Counted from the stretch's first letter, positions 9,139 through 17,762 are shown. The stretch is 64,000 bases of DNA from Aureisphaera sp963669405 (GCA_963669405.2 CAXXHF010000002.1:2046001-2110000); one strand, 5' to 3'. Translations and numbers: made by a program. The notes: generated by a model from the letters alone, not told the origin.

Positions 9139-10851
9139 TTGAATACACAAGCAAACCCTGATGAACTCTATGATGCGATTGTTGTAGGTTCTGGAATAAG
9201 TGGTGGTTGGGCCGCTAAAGAACTTTGCGAAAACGGCTTGAAAACTTTGGTGTTGGAAAGAGGACGTATGATAGAGCACGTAAAGGACTACCACACCATG
9301 AATATGGATCCCTGGGATTTTCCATATAAAGGAAATCTGCCATTAAAGGAACAACAGAAACAACTAAAGCAGGCACGTACAGGATATACTACAGATGAAG
9401 GGCACCGTCATTTCTTCGTGAATGATATAAAGCACCCTTACAATGAAACCAAACGTTTTGATTGGATTCGAGGTTATCATGTAGGAGGCCGTTCTATTAT
9501 GTGGGGGCGTCAAAGCTATCGCTTAAGTGATATTGACTTTGAAGCCAATAAAAAGGAAGGTGTTGCTGTAGATTGGCCAGTTCGATATAAAGATATTGCA
9601 CCATGGTATGATAAAGTAGAAGAATTTATTGGCGTTAGTGGCGAAAAATTAGGACTGGAACAATTACCCGACGGGAAGTTTTGCCCTCCAATGGAATTGA
9701 ACTGTGCCGAAGAAGATTTAAAAGGGAAAATTGCCAATAATTATGATGACGGCCGTTTATTGACCATTGGTCGTGCAGCACATATCACAGGAACAGGAAC
9801 CTACAAAGGACTAGGGCGCTCTGCGTGTCAGTATAGAAATCGCTGTATGAGAGGATGCCCTTTTGGAGGGTATTTCAGTAGTAATTCTTCAACATTACCT
9901 ACTGCCAACGAAACAGGAAATTTAACCATTCGCCCCAATAGTGTTGTTAGTCAGGTGTTGTACAATGCCGAAACTGGAAAAGCAGATGGGGTAGAGATTA
10001 TAGATGCTGAAACCAAAGAGAAAATAGTATTTAAATCCAAAGTCGTTTTCCTTTGTGCTTCTGCAATAGCTTCTGCCAGTATATTATTACAATCTAAAAG
10101 TGAGCGCTTCCCTAATGGAATGGGGAACGATTCAGGAGAATTAGGACATAACATCATGGACCACCATTTTAAAGCAGGTGCATGGGCTAATGTTCCTGGT
10201 TTTGAAGATAAATACTATAAAGGACGACGTCCTAACGGAATTTACATCCCTCGTTTCAGAAATATAGGAGGTGAAACAGACCAAAAAACCTTTAAAAGAG
10301 GATACGGATATCAAGGAGGTGCTAGCCGAAGTCGTTATAACGAAGTGGTAGCAGAATTGGCTTATGGAGAAAAATTTAAAGAAGCGATTACAGAACCTGG
10401 AGATTGGCGCATGTTATTGTTAGGCTTTGGAGAATGCCTTCCATATCATGAAAACAAAATGACGCTTGATTATGACAATCTCGATGAATGGGGATTACCC
10501 ACTGTGACCTTTGATGCTGAATGGAAGGAGAATGAATATGAGATGCGTAAGGATATGGTACAACAAGCTATTGATATGTTAGAAAAAGCTGGGTATACTG
10601 ATATTGAACCTTGGGATGATCCAGGAGCACCAGGATTGGGAATCCATGAAATGGGGACGGCCCGTATGGGACATGACCCTAAAACTTCGGTACTGAACGG
10701 AAACAACCAGATTCATGCAGTTCCTAATGTATATGTTACCGATGGAGCTTTCATGACTTCTGCAAGTTGTGTGAACCCATCTTTAAGCTATATGGCATTT
10801 TCGGCAAGAGCAGCAAATCATGCAGCTCAACAAATTAAAAACGAAGTGTAA
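9139..10851 (+). CDS. GMC-family FAD oxidoreductase (sugar dehydrogenase large subunit)
   Basis: A 570-aa flavoprotein. The FAD-binding motif GSGISGGWAAKEL is near residues 17-29, and the C-terminal GMC block has 'IHEMGTARMG' and 'NVYVTDGAF...NPS'. Three clustered Cys (230, 236, 240, in C-x5-C-x3-C) lie where related fructose/glucose dehydrogenases hold a 3Fe-4S cluster. There is no signal peptide. The next gene encodes the Tat-type small subunit, so export may be by co-transport (inference). The start is TTG at 9139; no in-frame ATG precedes the FAD motif. The stop overlaps the next ATG (TAATG). Likely role: oxidation of a sugar or glycoside at C3. Confidence 0.9.
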   Translation: MNTQANPDELYDAIVVGSGISGGWAAKELCENGLKTLVLERGRMIEHVKDYHTMNMDPWDFPYKGNLPLKEQQKQLKQARTGYTTDEGHRHFFVNDIKHPYNETKRFDWIRGYHVGGRSIMWGRQSYRLSDIDFEANKKEGVAVDWPVRYKDIAPWYDKVEEFIGVSGEKLGLEQLPDGKFCPPMELNCAEEDLKGKIANNYDDGRLLTIGRAAHITGTGTYKGLGRSACQYRNRCMRGCPFGGYFSSNSSTLPTANETGNLTIRPNSVVSQVLYNAETGKADGVEIIDAETKEKIVFKSKVVFLCASAIASASILLQSKSERFPNGMGNDSGELGHNIMDHHFKAGAWANVPGFEDKYYKGRRPNGIYIPRFRNIGGETDQKTFKRGYGYQGGASRSRYNEVVAELAYGEKFKEAITEPGDWRMLLLGFGECLPYHENKMTLDYDNLDEWGLPTVTFDAEWKENEYEMRKDMVQQAIDMLEKAGYTDIEPWDDPGAPGLGIHEMGTARMGHDPKTSVLNGNNQIHAVPNVYVTDGAFMTSASCVNPSLSYMAFSARAANHAAQQIKNEV

Positions 10852-11492
10852 TGAATAGAAGACAGTTAATTAAAAATTTAGGATACGGAGCCGGAGCCTT
10901 AGTAGTTACGCCTACCGTAATGAGCTTATTGCAAAGTTGTAATAATGAGCCAGAATTCATCCCCGTATTTTTAAGTAAGGGAGAAGGACACGCTTTACGT
11001 GAAATGGTCACACTTATAATCCCTAACGATGATAAAGCTCCTGGGGCACGAGAAGTAGGAGTACATACTTTTATTGATTCTTTCTATAACAATGTACTGG
11101 AGCCAGAAGATCAAGAAATGGTACGTGTTGGCTTTAAAGTATTGGCAGATAAGTTTAGAAGTACTTTTACCAAAGAATTAGAACAAGGAAAACCAGAGGA
11201 ATTTGATGAACTATTGGCTACCTACCTAAAAACAGATAAGGAAACCCAGAAAGGATATAACGAAAAAATGGGCGAGTTTTATCAGGCATATGATACCGAT
11301 AAAACGGTAGTGCCAGATCCCGATGCAGGAATGTTCTCACTATTAGCTAATCTACGCGGAATGTCTATTTGGGCATGGAAAACTTCTGAAGAGGTTGGCA
11401 AGAATGTTCTTTGGTATGATCCGGTTCCAGGACAACAAAAAGGGTGTATTCCATTAAGTGAAGCCGGGAATGGAAAAGCCATGGCATTATAA
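10851..11492 (+). CDS. Gluconate 2-dehydrogenase subunit 3 family protein
   Basis: A 213-aa small subunit partnering GMC dehydrogenases. The N-terminus MNRRQLIKNLGYGAG looks like a twin-arginine signal and runs to a lipobox-like 'LLQSC' with Cys30, so it may be a Tat-exported lipoprotein. The body has the family pattern 'LREMVTLIIPNDDKAPGAREVGVHTFID' and ends with 'GMSIWAW..SEEVGKNVLWYDPVPG'. It is coupled to the GMC gene by a one-base overlap. It probably guides the dehydrogenase out of the cytoplasm and stabilises it (known for the family; inferred here). Confidence 0.9.
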   Translation: MNRRQLIKNLGYGAGALVVTPTVMSLLQSCNNEPEFIPVFLSKGEGHALREMVTLIIPNDDKAPGAREVGVHTFIDSFYNNVLEPEDQEMVRVGFKVLADKFRSTFTKELEQGKPEEFDELLATYLKTDKETQKGYNEKMGEFYQAYDTDKTVVPDPDAGMFSLLANLRGMSIWAWKTSEEVGKNVLWYDPVPGQQKGCIPLSEAGNGKAMAL

Positions 11493-11501
11493 TCTGAAGA
11501 G

Positions 11502-12428
11502 ATGAAAAGAAGAGATTTTATACAAAAGGGAGCCTTAACAGGTTCCCTTTTAACATTAGGAGGAACCTCATTGGTTTCAGGAATGATTCATTATTCTGAA
11601 ACACAAAAGCATGTGTTTAATTTGAAGTATGCACCCCACGATGGGATGTTTAAAGCACATGCTGGTAAAGATATTTTAAGTCAATTGGACTTCATGGCAG
11701 ATCAAGGTTTTACGGCTTTCGAGGATAACGAAATGCGGAATCGTCCTTTAGAGCAACAACAAGCCATGGCAAAATTGATGGAAAAAAGAGGACTGGAAAT
11801 GGGGGTATTTGTAGCACATAAAATTTACTGGAAAGAACCCAATTTGGCCAGTGGAAAACAAGCATGGCGTGAAGAGTTTTTGAATGACATTCGCAAATCC
11901 GTAGAAGTGGCCAAACGAGTAAATGCAACTTGGATGACGGTGGTTCCTGGTCATGTAGATTTGCATTTGCATCCAGACTATCAGACAGCCAATGTCATTG
12001 AAACTTTAAAACAAGCCAGTGCGATTTTGGAACCTCATGGATTGGTTATGGTGTTAGAGCCACTTAATTTTAGAGGACATCCCGGTATGTTCTTGGCAGA
12101 ATCACCACATGCCTATCAAATATGCAAAGCTGTAGATAGTCCTTCCTGTAAGATTTTGTTTGATATCTATCACCAACAGATTCAAGAGGGGAACCTATTG
12201 CCTAATATAGAAGCTTGCTGGGACGAGATTGCTTATTTTCAGATTGGAGACAATCCAGGCCGTAAAGAACCCACTACGGGAGAAATTAACTATCTGAATG
12301 TATTCAAATATATTCACAGTCGTGGTTTCAAAGGAATACTAGGCATGGAACATGGTAATTCCCTAGAAGGCAAAGAAGGTGAGCTACGCGTTATTCAGTC
12401 TTATAAAGAATGTGATAACTTTGTTTAG
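11502..12428 (+). CDS. Tat-exported TIM-barrel protein, hydroxypyruvate isomerase-like
   Basis: A 308-aa protein starting with a twin-arginine signal (MKRRDFIQKGALTG, then a hydrophobic stretch to about residue 27). The body is an AP-endonuclease-2-type TIM barrel. It has 'VMVLEPLNF' with a ligand Glu, 'KILFDIYHQQIQEG' with Asp and His as in hydroxypyruvate isomerases, 'AYFQIGDNPGRKEPTTGEINY', and a final 'ILGMEHGNS'. It lies 9 nt after the subunit-3 gene. A periplasmic isomerase following a periplasmic sugar dehydrogenase fits a keto-sugar pathway; the substrate is unknown. Confidence 0.87.
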   Translation: MKRRDFIQKGALTGSLLTLGGTSLVSGMIHYSETQKHVFNLKYAPHDGMFKAHAGKDILSQLDFMADQGFTAFEDNEMRNRPLEQQQAMAKLMEKRGLEMGVFVAHKIYWKEPNLASGKQAWREEFLNDIRKSVEVAKRVNATWMTVVPGHVDLHLHPDYQTANVIETLKQASAILEPHGLVMVLEPLNFRGHPGMFLAESPHAYQICKAVDSPSCKILFDIYHQQIQEGNLLPNIEACWDEIAYFQIGDNPGRKEPTTGEINYLNVFKYIHSRGFKGILGMEHGNSLEGKEGELRVIQSYKECDNFV

Positions 12429-12444
12429 CAATTTATAGCTAAAC
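12423..12444 (+). promoter_or_regulatory. Inverted repeat between TIM-barrel gene and Crp/Fnr gene
   Basis: GTTTAGC at 12423-12429 and GCTAAAC at 12438-12444 form a 7-bp perfect stem around an 8-nt loop. It starts inside the last codons of the TIM-barrel gene and ends two bases before the ATG at 12447. There is no T tract, so it is not a plain terminator. It could be an operator or an RNA fold limiting translation of the regulator. Confidence 0.4.
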
Positions 12445-12446
12445 AC

Positions 12447-13010
12447 ATGGAATCATTATTAAAAGCTATTGCTGAATATATCCTCGTTTCAGAAGAACTG
12501 AAAATTGAGATCGAAACACGATTCGAAAAACAGTTTCTTCCAAAAAATGAAATCCTTCTAAAGGAAAACACCTATTGCAATCATTTCTATTTTTTGGAAA
12601 AGGGATTAATTAGGTCCTATTTTTTGAAAGAAGGCAAAGAACGAACCTATTGGTTCTACGACCAAGGGAATTTTTTTACCTCTTGGTATAGCTTCTACCT
12701 AAAAATGCCAGGGTTCGAAACGCTGGAGGCCATAGAGGACACTCATCTTTATAAGATATCAAAAGATAATTTCGACGTATTTACTCAAGAATCTCCCAGA
12801 TTTGAGCGCTTCGCCCGCCTTTTCATAGAAGGGCAATGTGGTTATATAGATTATGTAACCAAGAACTTCATGGATCTTACCGCCAAGGAGAAGTATGATC
12901 AACTCCTAGAGTCCATGCCCGATATAGAACAAAGGGCTAAATTAGGACAGATCGCCTCTTTTTTGGGGATGTCTCAAGAAACCTTGAGCAGACTTAGAGG
13001 CCAAAAGTGA
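12447..13010 (+). CDS. Crp/Fnr family transcriptional regulator
   Basis: A 187-aa regulator with an N-terminal cyclic-nucleotide-binding-like beta roll (about 20-115: 'LPKNEILLKENTYCNHFYFLEKGLIRSYF') and a short C-terminal winged helix ('LGQIASFLGMSQETLSRLRGQ'). The recognition helix has the E-x-x-S-R pattern used by FNR to read TTGAT. The beta roll lacks the Cys set of oxygen-sensing FNR, so the signal is unknown. Such short Crp members are common single regulators in Flavobacteriia. A matching TTGAT-N4-GTCAA box follows the stop codon, just upstream of the next gene. Confidence 0.88.
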   Translation: MESLLKAIAEYILVSEELKIEIETRFEKQFLPKNEILLKENTYCNHFYFLEKGLIRSYFLKEGKERTYWFYDQGNFFTSWYSFYLKMPGFETLEAIEDTHLYKISKDNFDVFTQESPRFERFARLFIEGQCGYIDYVTKNFMDLTAKEKYDQLLESMPDIEQRAKLGQIASFLGMSQETLSRLRGQK

Positions 13011-13012
13011 TT

Positions 13013-13030
13013 TTTTGATATAGGTCAAAA
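13013..13030. promoter_or_regulatory. FNR-like box upstream of the 13078 gene
   Basis: TTTTGA and TCAAAA arms (6 bp) flank a 6-nt centre, containing TTGAT-N4-GTCAA, one base off the FNR consensus TTGAT-N4-ATCAA. It lies 47 bases upstream of the ATG at 13078. The adjacent Crp/Fnr protein has an FNR-like recognition helix, so this may be its target (inference). Confidence 0.45.
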
Positions 13031-13077
13031 GAAAAAATACTACCCCCAACTACTTTTGATCTTATAAAAATCAAGTT

Positions 13078-13590
13078 ATGAATAATACAAAGTTATTTTT
13101 TATCAGTATTGGGGTTATAGCACTATTAACTGGGATCCCGCACATCTCAGCAAACCTTAATTATACCGCAAATACGAAAAATGAAAAGATTTCAGAAGTA
13201 GGAGATGCTTCCAATACATTGAATACACAAGAGATCGAGGAAAGAGACTTTCCTAATGAGTCGCCATTTATAGGAAAGTGGCGAGCGAGTTTCGATTATG
13301 AAGGGTCGCTGGGTTATATGATCGTTCAAATTACTCCAAAAGAAGAAAAGATGGTGGGGCATGTTATTGCTTTTGAAGACGATCAAGGAAATAGTGAAGC
13401 AGCTAAGGAGTTTGTTTTGGAATTCACAAAAGAAAAGACTTGGGGGTGGAAGGCTTTATACACCACAGAATATGAAAATGAAACTTATGAAATTCCGTGC
13501 AAAGTAAAGCTTTTGAACCCATCGCAATTGCAATTGAGTTACGATTACTACGGGTATTCGGATATAGAAACTTGGACCAAAATAAAGTAA
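13078..13590 (+). CDS. Hypothetical exported protein, 170 aa
   Basis: Not recognised. It has a Sec-type signal (hydrophobic residues about 6-20), a polar linker to about 58, and a compact domain starting 'SPFIGKWRASFDYEGSLGYMIVQITPKE' and ending 'LSYDYYGYSDIETWTKIK'. The order 'GkW...D..G..G......' resembles small beta-barrel domains of exported Bacteroidota proteins that sense or bind small molecules (for example DUF2147-like); I would not go further. The next gene begins 2 nt after its stop, so it is probably co-transcribed with the desaturase-like gene. A possible Crp/Fnr box lies upstream. Confidence 0.65.
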   Translation: MNNTKLFFISIGVIALLTGIPHISANLNYTANTKNEKISEVGDASNTLNTQEIEERDFPNESPFIGKWRASFDYEGSLGYMIVQITPKEEKMVGHVIAFEDDQGNSEAAKEFVLEFTKEKTWGWKALYTTEYENETYEIPCKVKLLNPSQLQLSYDYYGYSDIETWTKIK

Positions 13591-13591
13591 T

Positions 13592-14470
13592 ATGATCGAT
13601 TTTCTCACCAAAGAGCTCAGCTGGATAGACGTACAATATTGGTTCGAAATCTTTAACAATTGGAGTGTTCCTTTTGTCATTATACCATTTTTTATTTTTG
13701 AGCTTATTCGGTATACGGTATTTAAACGTATGAACATGAATCTCATCAAAGATTCCGTAGCCAATGTAATTACGTTTGTAACATTTGTGTTCATCGAATA
13801 CATCTTAGGGATATTGGCCCTAACCAAGTTGTTCTTTTGGGTGCACGCCAACATTAGCTTACCCCACCTTCCTTTAAATGGGATTACCATTATCTGCTGT
13901 ATACTTCTGGCCGATTTTGCGTATTATTGGGAACACCGGATGTTACATAGAATGGGAATAGGTTGGGCAACGCATACGGTACACCACAGTTCGCCTCATT
14001 TCAATATATCTGTGGCCTACAGGTTTGGACCTTTAGATGGGATTTTCCCTATCCTATTCGTACTCCCTATTGTTATGTTGGGATTCGACCCTTTGTTGGT
14101 GTTGTTGTCCGAGGTATTCGTTCAGGCGTATCAAACGCTATTGCATACCGAAGCAATCAAAAAGTTATCCAAACCCATAGAATACATTTTCAACACGCCT
14201 TCACATCATAGAGTGCACCATGGCTCAAACCGGCAATACTGGGACAAGAATTATGCGGGAATTCTTATCATATGGGATCGTATGTTGGGAACCTTCGAGC
14301 CCGAAGTAGAAGTAGTTCGCTATGGTATCGATAAGCCCATCCATTCTACAAATCCTATAAAGGTGTTTTTGCACGGGATTCAACGATTATTCAGGCAGAT
14401 GGGGGAAACCGAAGGTTTTTGGAATAAATTGAAAGTGCTTATTAAGCCACCAGGATGGCAACCTAAATAG
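13592..14470 (+). CDS. Fatty acid hydroxylase / sterol desaturase superfamily protein
   Basis: A 292-aa membrane di-iron enzyme. After hydrophobic segments (about 25-45, 55-80, 92-110) come the histidine clusters that bind two irons: HRMLH, HTVHH and HRVHH, plus His in 'LLHTEAI'. The segment 'NRQYWDKNYAGILIIWDRMLGTF' is characteristic of the family. Members hydroxylate or desaturate fatty acids, sterols or carotenoids, or cleave alkylglycerols. The substrate here is unknown. It follows the exported 170-aa protein by 2 nt. Confidence 0.9.
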   Translation: MIDFLTKELSWIDVQYWFEIFNNWSVPFVIIPFFIFELIRYTVFKRMNMNLIKDSVANVITFVTFVFIEYILGILALTKLFFWVHANISLPHLPLNGITIICCILLADFAYYWEHRMLHRMGIGWATHTVHHSSPHFNISVAYRFGPLDGIFPILFVLPIVMLGFDPLLVLLSEVFVQAYQTLLHTEAIKKLSKPIEYIFNTPSHHRVHHGSNRQYWDKNYAGILIIWDRMLGTFEPEVEVVRYGIDKPIHSTNPIKVFLHGIQRLFRQMGETEGFWNKLKVLIKPPGWQPK

Positions 14471-14477
14471 TTAATGT

Positions 14478-15206
14478 ATGAAAAGCAATGATTTTGTTTG
14501 GACGGATCTCTCAGCCTTCGATTTACTAGAAGCTCAAGAATTCTATAAATCCGTATTCCATTGGGAATATACCAAAGTAGATGAAAACTATTATGTAGCT
14601 CATAATGGTGTGCGTGATTGCAGTGGTCTTTATCTGATGCCTGAGAAGTTTGTAAAGATGAACTTACCTTCTTTTTGGATGTCATATATCCAAGTGCAGG
14701 ATGTAATGGAAACGGTCGCTATAGCAAAGGAGTTGGGAGCTATTATTGAACTGGTAGATACCTCTTCATCTTTCGAAAGAATAGCCCTTATTCGCGATCC
14801 TTTGGGAGCAGGATTTACTATATACGAGGGAGAAAGTTTCAATGCCAGAACAGAAAATATCCCTGGAACCCTAGTGTGGAATGAATTGTTCGTGTCCGAT
14901 TTTAAAATGGTGAAAGAATTCTACAGTGGTATTTTCAATTGGCAATTCGAAAAAGAAAAATATGATAGGTATTCCATCATTTCAGAAGGCAATAAAATTG
15001 CAGCCATACAACAAATGAGCAATGAAATAAAAGGGGAACACGAATACTGGGCTGTGTTTTTTGCTACAAAAGACCTTTCAGTAACAAGAAATAAAATTCT
15101 GAAAACAGGTGGAAAGATCCTTTATGAAGGAGATGGGATATATTTGTATGCCGATCCACACGGTGCTATGTTCCAGTTACAGCCCGTTCAAACTACTCCA
15201 CAATAA
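14478..15206 (+). CDS. Tandem VOC (glyoxalase-fold) domain protein
   Basis: A 242-aa protein with two vicinal-oxygen-chelate domains (about 1-118 and 124-238). Each begins with a 'W.DL...D...A..FY..VF.W'-like block ('FVWTDLSAFDLLEAQEFYKSVFHW' region and 'LVWNELFVSDFKMVKEFYSGIFNW' region) and ends with 'DP.GA.F'. This arrangement resembles the two-domain VOC proteins often annotated as lactoylglutathione lyase-like or antibiotic-binding. No specific function can be assigned. It overlaps the converging azurin gene by 14 bases. Confidence 0.85.
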   Translation: MKSNDFVWTDLSAFDLLEAQEFYKSVFHWEYTKVDENYYVAHNGVRDCSGLYLMPEKFVKMNLPSFWMSYIQVQDVMETVAIAKELGAIIELVDTSSSFERIALIRDPLGAGFTIYEGESFNARTENIPGTLVWNELFVSDFKMVKEFYSGIFNWQFEKEKYDRYSIISEGNKIAAIQQMSNEIKGEHEYWAVFFATKDLSVTRNKILKTGGKILYEGDGIYLYADPHGAMFQLQPVQTTPQ

Positions 15207-15705
15207 ATTTACCTTTCATAAGTCCAACATGTCCAGGAAAACTACAAATGAAGTCGTAGGTTCCTGCTGCTGGAGCATTAAAAGTGACAGAAGTGGATTG
15301 GCCGCCACCCACCATTTTGGTATGTGCAATAACATCTTTTCCATCATTGGGAATCCAGTCTTTGGGTTCTCCAGCGTTGGCTGCTTCCAGTGCAAATACG
15401 GGCATTTCTACACCAGGTTTTAATAAAACAAAATTGTGCCCCATAACTTTTAGGTCCATTTTACCTGTGTGGCGAAAGTTCAAAGTTACTTTCTGTCCTG
15501 CTTTCACCTTAATTTCTTTCTTATCAAACTGCATTTGGTCGTTTCCGCTGAGGGCAATAGTAACAGAATTGGAATCGGTCTTTTTGGTCTCTTTTTTAGT
15601 GCCAATTTTAACAGACTCCTTTTCTTCTTCCTTCTTTTTATCACCTCCACAGCTTAATAGGGTAAGGGAAAGTACTAGTACACAAATAAACTGAATTCGT
15701 TTCAT
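15193..15705 (-). CDS. Azurin-type cupredoxin lipoprotein
   Basis: A 170-aa periplasmic blue-copper electron carrier. It has a lipoprotein signal (Cys19 in LTLLSC), a charged Lys/Glu linker (about 22-48) and an azurin domain. The type 1 copper ligands are visible: His in 'VMGHNFV', then Cys, His and Met in 'FICSFPGHVGLMKG'. The 'WIPNDGKDVIAHTKMVGGGQS' loop is typical of azurin. It is a minus-strand gene 10 nt downstream of the alpha/beta hydrolase gene. It could accept electrons from a periplasmic dehydrogenase such as the GMC enzyme, but no link is shown. Confidence 0.92.
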   Translation of the reverse strand: MKRIQFICVLVLSLTLLSCGGDKKKEEEKESVKIGTKKETKKTDSNSVTIALSGNDQMQFDKKEIKVKAGQKVTLNFRHTGKMDLKVMGHNFVLLKPGVEMPVFALEAANAGEPKDWIPNDGKDVIAHTKMVGGGQSTSVTFNAPAAGTYDFICSFPGHVGLMKGKFIVE

Positions 15706-15715
15706 ACCTCTTGTT

Positions 15716-16675
15716 TTAAGTTTGGTTTAAAAATTGCATGGCACGTTGCTCGCTATAATATAATGATGGAGTTTGGTAAAACCCTACGTGCCCCCCGTGT
15801 TTTGGGGTTTCAAGATAAATGTTTTTTTGCTTTTCTGAAAGGGAATATGGATAACATTCGGTTGAGAGAAAGCTATCGTTTTGAGCACTTAAAATAAACA
15901 CAGAACAATCTATGTTAGGAAGGAAATACAAGCTGCTGTTTTTCTCATAATAGTCCATTGCGTCTTTAAAACCATGGGCAGGTGCAGTATAAACATCGTC
16001 AAAACCCCGAAGGGATTTGATGGACTTAATTAGGGCAGCATCAATCTGATTGGGGAAACGTTCCACTTTGTGTTTAAACTTCTTCTTTAAATGATTCAGG
16101 AAGGTGGTGTAGTAAATCCAGTTTTGTCGTTCCGTAAGTCTATCTAGGGACCCTTTAAGGGATAACGGAGCTGAAATAGCAACTGCCCTTTTTATTTCTT
16201 TGGGTGCATCTTTCCGCTCACCAAGATATTTCAGCAGTAAATTACCACCTAAACTAAACCCCACCAAAGCAATTTCATGATAATGATCCTTTTGCAATAG
16301 ATATTGAATAACGGCATCTAGGTCGTCTGTTTTTCCGGCATTATACGAAGAATACAGAAGATTATCCTCCCCACTACAACCTCGGTAGTTTACAGCACAG
16401 GCATCCCATCCATGAGTATTTGCATATTTTGCCTGCCCTTTCATATAGGTGCGTTGCGCATTACCTTCCAATCCATGGAGTAGGATTACAATACGAGAAG
16501 TCTTCTTTTCTGAAAAAGAAAAATCCAAATCCAAAAAATCTCCATCGATTAGTCTAAGACGTTCCCTTTGCTGCTGTAATTTTGGACTAGGACGTAGTTT
16601 GGCCGAATAGATAGTTGCAAAGTGCATGTTTTGAAACAGGCCTTTGGTACGATAAGGCGATTGAATTAATGGCAT
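15716..16675 (-). CDS. YheT-family alpha/beta hydrolase
   Basis: A 319-aa serine hydrolase. The oxyanion block 'LLHGLEGNAQRTYM' and the nucleophile elbow GFSLGG (Ser in 'LVGFSLGGNLLLKYLG') mark it, and the late 'HGGHVGFYQ' supplies the catalytic His. The N-terminal 'SPYRTKGLFQNMHFATIYSAKLR' matches the YheT/ABHD1-3 group. It acts on an unknown ester. Its start abuts the stop of the bestrophin gene (TAAATG), so the two are probably translated together. Confidence 0.9.
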   Translation of the reverse strand: MPLIQSPYRTKGLFQNMHFATIYSAKLRPSPKLQQQRERLRLIDGDFLDLDFSFSEKKTSRIVILLHGLEGNAQRTYMKGQAKYANTHGWDACAVNYRGCSGEDNLLYSSYNAGKTDDLDAVIQYLLQKDHYHEIALVGFSLGGNLLLKYLGERKDAPKEIKRAVAISAPLSLKGSLDRLTERQNWIYYTTFLNHLKKKFKHKVERFPNQIDAALIKSIKSLRGFDDVYTAPAHGFKDAMDYYEKNSSLYFLPNIDCSVFILSAQNDSFLSTECYPYSLSEKQKNIYLETPKHGGHVGFYQTPSLYYSEQRAMQFLNQT

Positions 16676-17692
16676 TTAATATAATATGTTGTCCTTGGGT
16701 TCAATGCCTTTCGGAAGATCTTCTTCATCCAACATATCCCTAAGATCTATTTCGATAGTACGGCACAATGCTGTCATAGGAACATCGTTTATGCGACCCT
16801 CGAAAGGATCTTCACTATTGTCACCAATAGAATCCATAGTACTGAAAATCCAAGAGATGAGCACAGAGAATGGAATCATTAAGAACAAATACCAATCCCG
16901 CATTCCCGCTCCAACCTCGAGGATGTCTTTTTCAAAAACATCCAATAATCCAAAGGGTAGTAACAAAATAAAAATAGTGGTAAACAACCATGAAAAGTAA
17001 CCATATTGCCTAGGGAACGGAGTATTTTTAATACGCTCGCATTTCCCTTGCAAATTATAGAACTCCTCCAATACAGATTGTAACTGGTCTTCCTGAAAAC
17101 CATCAATAACATTTTTCTTTTTAAGTTCCGTTATTGCTAATGCCTGATTTTTTATAAGATGTGTAGCTGGATTTACCCTTTTTTTAAGGTCTTCGAATTC
17201 TTTTGTATTTACAAATCTAAAGGCTTCATTGCAAGAGGGGTTTCGTTCACCGTGCCTGTCAAACAATTTTTCTACCCTACGGTTTTCCTTTATGGCCCAT
17301 GATGTAGGCTGTCGTAACTGAACCCGTAAAGAATTGAGCCAAGCAATATGTCTATAGATGAGATCTTGATGCACTTGCTTATTATATTCGTCATCGTCAG
17401 TTTGGATAAAACTAAGGACTTGTATTCCCCAAGTTCGGCTATAGTTTACAATACCTCCCCAGATTTTTCTTCCTTCCCAAAAACGGTCATAACTCTGGCT
17501 ATTCTTAAAACCGATATAAAAAGCAACAGCAATTCCTATAACACTAAGGGGTTGAAAAGGAATATCGATAAAATCCCAACCTAAAAAATGATAAGCACAG
17601 AAGATTGCCCCTGCATAAAGAGTATTAAATATAACCCGTCTCCAAGCATATCGTAATATGAGGTTCCAGCCTATATTTCTTTTTACGTACAT
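16676..17692 (-). CDS. Bestrophin family (UPF0187) anion channel-like protein
   Basis: A 338-aa membrane protein with four hydrophobic regions. Motifs typical of bacterial bestrophins are 'FKNSQSYDRFWEGRKIWGGIVNYSRTW' near residue 65 and 'PFSVLISWIFSTMDSIGDNSEDPFEG' near residue 270, with the DxxxxxxEDPFE calcium-clasp-like acid cluster. Bacterial homologues form pentameric ion channels. It heads the minus-strand run bestrophin, hydrolase, azurin and is divergent from the first tetR gene over a 114-bp spacer. Confidence 0.92.
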   Translation of the reverse strand: MYVKRNIGWNLILRYAWRRVIFNTLYAGAIFCAYHFLGWDFIDIPFQPLSVIGIAVAFYIGFKNSQSYDRFWEGRKIWGGIVNYSRTWGIQVLSFIQTDDDEYNKQVHQDLIYRHIAWLNSLRVQLRQPTSWAIKENRRVEKLFDRHGERNPSCNEAFRFVNTKEFEDLKKRVNPATHLIKNQALAITELKKKNVIDGFQEDQLQSVLEEFYNLQGKCERIKNTPFPRQYGYFSWLFTTIFILLLPFGLLDVFEKDILEVGAGMRDWYLFLMIPFSVLISWIFSTMDSIGDNSEDPFEGRINDVPMTALCRTIEIDLRDMLDEEDLPKGIEPKDNILY

Positions 17693-17762
17693 AGTGTTTC
17701 AATTGGATTTTAAAGATATAATGAAATTCAAAAACCATAAAATTTTGCTAAAACATTTTTAT

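Noticed and set aside
15284..15694. Reading frame opposite the azurin gene (136 aa)
   Set aside because: It lies entirely antisense to a well-supported azurin gene and shows no domain or start signal.
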